A DNA stretch of 11,133 nucleotides, from the NCBI GenBank assembly GCA_003541985.1, contig DPLM01000087.1, positions 1 to 11,133 on the forward strand, read 5' to 3'. This DNA comes from Deltaproteobacteria bacterium. GTDB taxonomy: Bacteria > SAR324 > NAC60-12. A program made the position numbers and the translations under genes. The notes below the pieces were generated by a model, which saw nothing but the letters and a program-made list of their open reading frames with translations, was not told the DNA's origin and did not search any database. Below, piece after piece: positions 8,056-11,133 of this stretch (its first letter is position 1; every line of letters begins with the position of its first letter).

Positions 8056-8561
8056 GAAAAATTCAACTTTTGGAGTTTGGGAACGATGATTACTTGGCAA
8101 TAGGGATTTTCTGGATGCTGAAGATAGTAGTTTTGATGATAGTCTTCTGCAGGATAAAAGGTGCGCAAGGGCACAATCTCGGTGACGATTGGCCTAGAGA
8201 ACTTTGAAGATATTTCTTGTTTTGATTTTATAGCCAGTTCCTGTTGCTCTTCAGAATGATAAAAAATTGCTGAGCGGTATTGTGTGCCAACGTCATTGCC
8301 TTGGCGATTGAGTGTCGTGGGGTCGTGCATTCTCCAGAACCAATCCAAGACCTTGGAATAGCTGACCATCTCTGAATCAAAATCGAGTTGGACAACCTCA
8401 GCATGTCCTGTCATCCCAGAACAGATTGAGTGATAATCTGGATTGTTGGTATGTCCGCCGGTGTAGCCACTAACAACGTGGTTGATGCCTTCAATACGCT
8501 GGTAGACTGCTTCCAAACACCAGAAGCAGCCGCCAGCTAGTGTAGCTTTAGTCAATTCCAT
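8052..8561 (-). CDS. msrA: Peptide methionine (S)-S-oxide reductase
   Basis: MsrA reduces the S-epimer of methionine sulfoxide in proteins and free methionine, repairing oxidative damage with thioredoxin as usual reductant. The 169-residue protein has the signature GCFWC (11-15) with catalytic Cys12, then the family blocks VVSGYTGG, TGHAEVVQLDFD (51-62), FWRMHDPTTLNRQGNDVGTQYRS and the C-terminal FYPAEDYHQNYYLQHPENPY. It is the short, single-domain type with no fused MsrB and no extended E. coli-like tail. Candidate resolving cysteines are Cys15, Cys47 and Cys155. The ATG at 8559-8561 has AAAGGAG (8569-8575) at a 7-nt spacing. Its stop overlaps the hydrolase start by 4 bp. It is 69 bp downstream of trmB, and that gap is the likeliest place for a promoter of the dnaG-rpoD group, although I see no convincing -35/-10 pair. 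Confidence 0.97.
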   Translation of the reverse strand: MELTKATLAGGCFWCLEAVYQRIEGINHVVSGYTGGHTNNPDYHSICSGMTGHAEVVQLDFDSEMVSYSKVLDWFWRMHDPTTLNRQGNDVGTQYRSAIFYHSEEQQELAIKSKQEISSKFSRPIVTEIVPLRTFYPAEDYHQNYYLQHPENPYCQVIIVPKLQKLNFS

Positions 8562-8568
8562 TCCGTTA

Positions 8569-8575
8569 CTCCTTT
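8569..8575 (-). promoter_or_regulatory. Shine-Dalgarno site of msrA
   Basis: AAAGGAG on the minus strand lies 7 nt upstream of the msrA ATG. It is the strongest ribosome binding site among the genes from trmB to hemB; most of the others rely on overlaps or very short spacers. Confidence 0.7.
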
Positions 8576-8630
8576 GTGAAAAATAGACGCTTTTGACTCA
8601 TGACTATTCAGATTTGGCTATTCCCTCAAT

Positions 8631-9347
8631 TTAGCAATGGGCAGTGAGAAAGCCGACTTGGTGTTGCCCTTTCGACTTGAAGAGTCGTTCGAATTCCGTA
8701 GGGATATTCTTTTCATTTAAGGGACTGTTCCAGAGATCTTCCGTCAGAGCGCCGATCCTGTAGTCTAGATGGTTGTGGAGTAGTTCAAGCACCGTCAAGA
8801 AGTATTCTTGGTGATCGGTTTTGAAACGAATTTCTCCACCTTCCCGAAAGAAAATCAGCAATCGATCCAGAAATTCTATGGAAAACAGCCTGTGTTTTCG
8901 ATGAGCCTTCTTGGGCCAGGGGTCTGGAAAGTTTACATGGAGGATGTCCAGACTTTTTTCAGGTAGATATTCTCCGAGCAGTTCCCCCCTGTCTTTTACA
9001 AGCAGAGCATTGGTCAACTGAGCTTGAGCCAGCTTGCGAGCAGCTAGTGTTAGACGTTTGAAGCGTAACTCAAAGCCGAGAAATGCATCTTGTGGATGTT
9101 GGGCGGCCCAGGCTTGCAAATAGCCACCAGAACCACAACCGATCTCCACATGCACTCGTTTTGCGCGTTCACGCATAGGTTCCCAATATTGCTGCATCTG
9201 GTCCAAGGTGGGATGAGGTAACAGCAGACCCGGATAGTCGTGCACCTGCTTCAGATAAGGATTGGTGCGAGTCATTCGCTCGTAGACCTGTTCTGGTAAT
9301 TCCCGAGGGTCTCGTATACGAAATTTTTTTAGTTGCTCTAGATTCAT
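8631..9347 (-). CDS. trmB: tRNA (guanine-N7-)-methyltransferase
   Basis: TrmB uses S-adenosylmethionine to methylate N7 of G46 in the variable loop of many tRNAs. In this 238-residue protein the SAM-binding motif is VEIGCGSGGYL (67-77), followed by FLGFELRFKR with the ribose-contacting acidic residue. The family signature NFPDPWPKKAHRKHR is at 139-153, TDHQEYF at 177-183 and TEFER near the C-terminus (217-221). The length is normal (E. coli 239). The start is ATG 9345-9347; no Shine-Dalgarno is seen upstream, where the plus-strand recX gene begins only 6 bp away. An ATG at Met25 exists, but starting there would remove the N-terminal extension. trmB is the first gene of the minus-strand run and is separated from msrA by 69 bp. 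Confidence 0.97.
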   Translation of the reverse strand: MNLEQLKKFRIRDPRELPEQVYERMTRTNPYLKQVHDYPGLLLPHPTLDQMQQYWEPMRERAKRVHVEIGCGSGGYLQAWAAQHPQDAFLGFELRFKRLTLAARKLAQAQLTNALLVKDRGELLGEYLPEKSLDILHVNFPDPWPKKAHRKHRLFSIEFLDRLLIFFREGGEIRFKTDHQEYFLTVLELLHNHLDYRIGALTEDLWNSPLNEKNIPTEFERLFKSKGQHQVGFLTAHC

Positions 9348-9353
9348 ATTTGT

Positions 9354-9962
9354 ATGTTGCAGTTAGAGCAGATTCAATGGCAAACAGATGGGAGTGCGCT
9401 GCTTCAATGCTCCAATAGTGAGGAAGTTCGCATCTTGGCGCTCTCCGTGACAGAGCTATCATTGTACGAAGGACAGCAACTTTCGCCCGATCTGCTAGAA
9501 CAGATTCAATCTGCTGGCCGATTCCGTGAGATATACAAAAAATCTCTGGACTTGCTTGCCCAACGCGAACACTCCATCTGGGAACTCCGACAAAAATTAC
9601 GACAGCGTTTCACTGAATTCAGGGAAGTGGAGCCTGTCTTGTTGCAACTTGAGGAGCAAAAGTTTCTTTGTGATGAACGCTTCTCTCTGAATTTCGTTCG
9701 TTCCCGTATGGCCAATCGTTCTTGGGGCGCTTACAGGCTACGTGCTGAACTACAGCAGCGTGGTGTTGCAGGACAGTGGATCGAGCAAGCTCTAGCCTCA
9801 GAGGTAGATGAATCTATCTTGAGGGAAAAAGCCGAAGCACTCATACGAAAGTCTGGACTTCCTAAAGATCTTGCAGCGAAAAGAAAGTTAGCTCAAAAAC
9901 TTTACCGACGAGGTTTCTCGCAAGAATTGATCAACCAAGTGCTTTCGCAAGATCCTCTGTGA
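9354..9962 (+). CDS. recX: Regulatory protein RecX
   Basis: RecX binds RecA and modulates its filament formation and recombinase activity. The 202-residue protein shows the helical three-repeat RecX pattern: LLAQREHSIWELRQKL (67-82), then FLCDERFSLNFVRSRM (104-119) and WGAYRLRAELQQRGV (124-138), and KLAQKLYRRGFSQELINQVL (178-197). An N-terminal segment of about 55 residues (LSLYEGQQLSPDLLEQI) resembles the leader of the longer RecX proteins outside gammaproteobacteria; E. coli RecX has 166 residues. The start is the first ATG after an in-frame TAG at 9339-9341, so an upstream extension is excluded. No Shine-Dalgarno is visible. recA is not in the window; the downstream exonuclease and recJ make this a recombination and repair cluster. 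Confidence 0.92.
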   Translation: MLQLEQIQWQTDGSALLQCSNSEEVRILALSVTELSLYEGQQLSPDLLEQIQSAGRFREIYKKSLDLLAQREHSIWELRQKLRQRFTEFREVEPVLLQLEEQKFLCDERFSLNFVRSRMANRSWGAYRLRAELQQRGVAGQWIEQALASEVDESILREKAEALIRKSGLPKDLAAKRKLAQKLYRRGFSQELINQVLSQDPL

Positions 9963-10001
9963 TATGAATTCTCTCATCTGGAAACCTCCTATAGGTCCTT
10001 C

Positions 10002-10607
10002 ATGTTCCCAAAGCGCATCACTAAGGAAGAGGTCGGTGAGTTGCCTCTCATCAGCTATTCTGGAAGAATTGAGCTAGTGGCAAATCATGAAAGTTTCAAG
10101 GCCTGTCTGCCAGCATTACGCGATGAAAAACTGCTTGGATTTGATACGGAGACCCGTCCCTCTTTTCGCAAGGGAGTGATGTTCCCGATTGCCCTGCTGC
10201 AATTGGCGACCCAGGAAACAGTCTACTTAATTCGCCTGAACCAGCTCGGATTTCCTGAAGAACTGCGTGAACTATTGGCATCACCAGAGTCACAGAAAGT
10301 TGGGGTAGCCATCCGAGATGATATCAAGGGCCTTCAGCAATTAGGATCGTTTGTACCGCAAGGCTTCGTTGAACTTAGTCAACTCGCTCGTCAGTTGGGT
10401 ATTGTCACCTGTGGACTACGAAATCTTGCTGGGATCTTCCTCAACGTACGAATCTCAAAGAAAGCCCAACTCAGTAATTGGGAGCAGGAAGAACTGACAG
10501 AGAGTCAGCAGAATTACGCAGCGACTGATGCATGGATTAGCCGGGAAATTTACGGCTTCCTCGATCAAGGTGGCTGGCTACAGAATACCCTAAGCTTTGA
10601 ATCTTGA
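10002..10607 (+). CDS. Stand-alone DEDDy 3'-5' exonuclease (RNase D/WRN-type fold)
   Basis: This 201-residue protein carries one DnaQ-like 3'-5' exonuclease domain. Exo I is LLGFDTETRPSF with metal ligands Asp48 and Glu50. Exo II is KVGVAIRDDIKGL with Asp106 or Asp107. Exo III is NYAATDAW with Tyr172 and Asp176, the Y-x3-D spacing of the DEDDy subgroup. It lacks the HRDC domains of RNase D (E. coli Rnd, 375 residues) and the helicase of WRN, so the substrate, DNA or RNA, cannot be told from sequence. Such short versions occur in many bacteria. It starts 39 nt after recX and ends 1 nt before recJ, which favours a role in DNA processing by context only. The ATG at 10002 has only a weak AGG upstream (ATAGGTCCTTC). 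Confidence 0.88.
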   Translation: MFPKRITKEEVGELPLISYSGRIELVANHESFKACLPALRDEKLLGFDTETRPSFRKGVMFPIALLQLATQETVYLIRLNQLGFPEELRELLASPESQKVGVAIRDDIKGLQQLGSFVPQGFVELSQLARQLGIVTCGLRNLAGIFLNVRISKKAQLSNWEQEELTESQQNYAATDAWISREIYGFLDQGGWLQNTLSFES

Positions 10608-10608
10608 A

Positions 10609-11133
10609 ATGGAAGTTCAAAAACAATGGCTATTTGCAGCTAGTGCAGATGAGAGTATCTGTCAATCTCTAAGCCGAGAAACCGGCTTGCACCTGCTCGT
10701 TGCGAGTATCTTGTACCGTCGCGGATACTGCACACCAGATGAAGTAGAAATCTTTCTACAACCAGAACTTCGTCAGCTTCGAGATCCATTTTTGCTTCGA
10801 CATATGCAAGAAGCAGTTAAGTTGGTACTGCCTTTTCTTCGAGAAAATCGCAGCATTCTGATCTTGGGAGATTATGATGTCGACGGAATTACATCGACAG
10901 CGCTGCTACTGAATTTTCTACGCGATGCAGGATGCAGTCAACTCGACTACTTTATTCCACAGCGATTGCAGCACGGCTATGGGTTGACCCCAGCCAGTGT
11001 CGATGTGATCTTATCGCGCCAACCAGATCTGGTGATTACTGTTGATAACGGCATTACTGCTCGCAAAGAAGTTCAGCAACTCCAGAATGAGGGTGTTTGT
11101 GTTTTAATAACAGACCATCACATAGCTATCTCA
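10609..11133 (+). CDS. recJ: Single-stranded-DNA-specific exonuclease RecJ, N-terminal part
   Basis: RecJ is a 5'-3' exonuclease on single-stranded DNA acting in RecF-pathway recombination, mismatch and base-excision repair. The first 175 codons are in the window and the frame stays open at the right edge; the full family length is about 560-580 residues. The DHH-superfamily motifs present are motif I ILGDYDVDGITSTALL (DYDVDG at 88-93), motif II LVITVDNGIT (VDNGI 145-149) and motif III LITDHH (TDHH 168-171), all with their metal-binding Asp and His residues intact. The N-terminal segment (LFAASADESICQSLSRETGL, YRRGYCTPDEVEIFLQPEL) is typical of RecJ. The ATG at 10609-10611 comes 1 nt after the exonuclease stop (TGAAATG), so translation is probably coupled. 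Confidence 0.95.
   Translation, partial: MEVQKQWLFAASADESICQSLSRETGLHLLVASILYRRGYCTPDEVEIFLQPELRQLRDPFLLRHMQEAVKLVLPFLRENRSILILGDYDVDGITSTALLLNFLRDAGCSQLDYFIPQRLQHGYGLTPASVDVILSRQPDLVITVDNGITARKEVQQLQNEGVCVLITDHHIAIS

Noticed and set aside
8056..8100. N-terminal extension of the carbon-nitrogen hydrolase to 8100
   Set aside because: The added residues lie inside msrA and are not conserved-looking; the ATGA overlap at 8052-8055 is a typical operon junction.
8562..8630. Promoter or terminator in the trmB-msrA gap
   Set aside because: I found only an imperfect short palindrome (ACTCATGACT) and no convincing -35/-10 pair or hairpin with a T-run; the only supported element there is the msrA Shine-Dalgarno.
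9169..9462. 97-codon minus-strand frame spanning the trmB/recX junction
   Set aside because: It overlaps the N-terminal coding regions of two confident genes in another frame and has no family features.

Overview
The window is a compact, gene-dense stretch of a bacterial chromosome with housekeeping content. The sigma factor has a long non-conserved insert between regions 1.2 and 2.1, the hallmark of proteobacterial RpoD. Primase and sigma-70 are adjacent, as in the macromolecular synthesis operon of many proteobacteria. HemB is of the aspartate-rich, Mg-type seen in several proteobacteria. The base composition looks moderate and AT-leaning. I read this as a proteobacterium in the broad sense, possibly a deltaproteobacterial or SAR324-like lineage, but I cannot place it further from sequence alone. 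I see no mobile element, tRNA, rRNA or CRISPR array.

Layout: positions 1-9347 are all on the minus strand. In transcription order they are trmB (tRNA m7G46 methyltransferase), msrA (methionine sulfoxide reductase), a Nit-type carbon-nitrogen hydrolase, dnaG (primase), rpoD (sigma-70), hemB (5-aminolevulinate dehydratase), a decayed EamA/DMT-family transporter, an NtrB-like histidine kinase, and a partial unrecognised protein that runs off the left edge. From msrA to the kinase the genes overlap by 4 bp or are separated by 10 bp or less, so they look like one operon. The 69 bp between trmB and msrA and the 120 bp after the kinase are the only real gaps. Positions 9354-11133 are on the plus strand and hold recX, a stand-alone DEDDy 3'-5' exonuclease and the first 175 codons of recJ, a small DNA recombination and repair cluster.

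The clearest departure from routine is the transporter pseudogene at 1718-2636. It keeps its ancestral 4-bp overlaps with both hemB (TTGA) and the kinase (ATGA), but carries at least three frameshifts and several nonsense codons while its neighbours are intact. Other points are the head-to-head trmB/recX start codons only 6 bp apart, an NtrB-like kinase with no NtrC-type partner beside it, and a dnaG-rpoD pair preceded by thiol/oxidation-repair genes with no rpsU in the window. I do not see a convincing undescribed biological system here.
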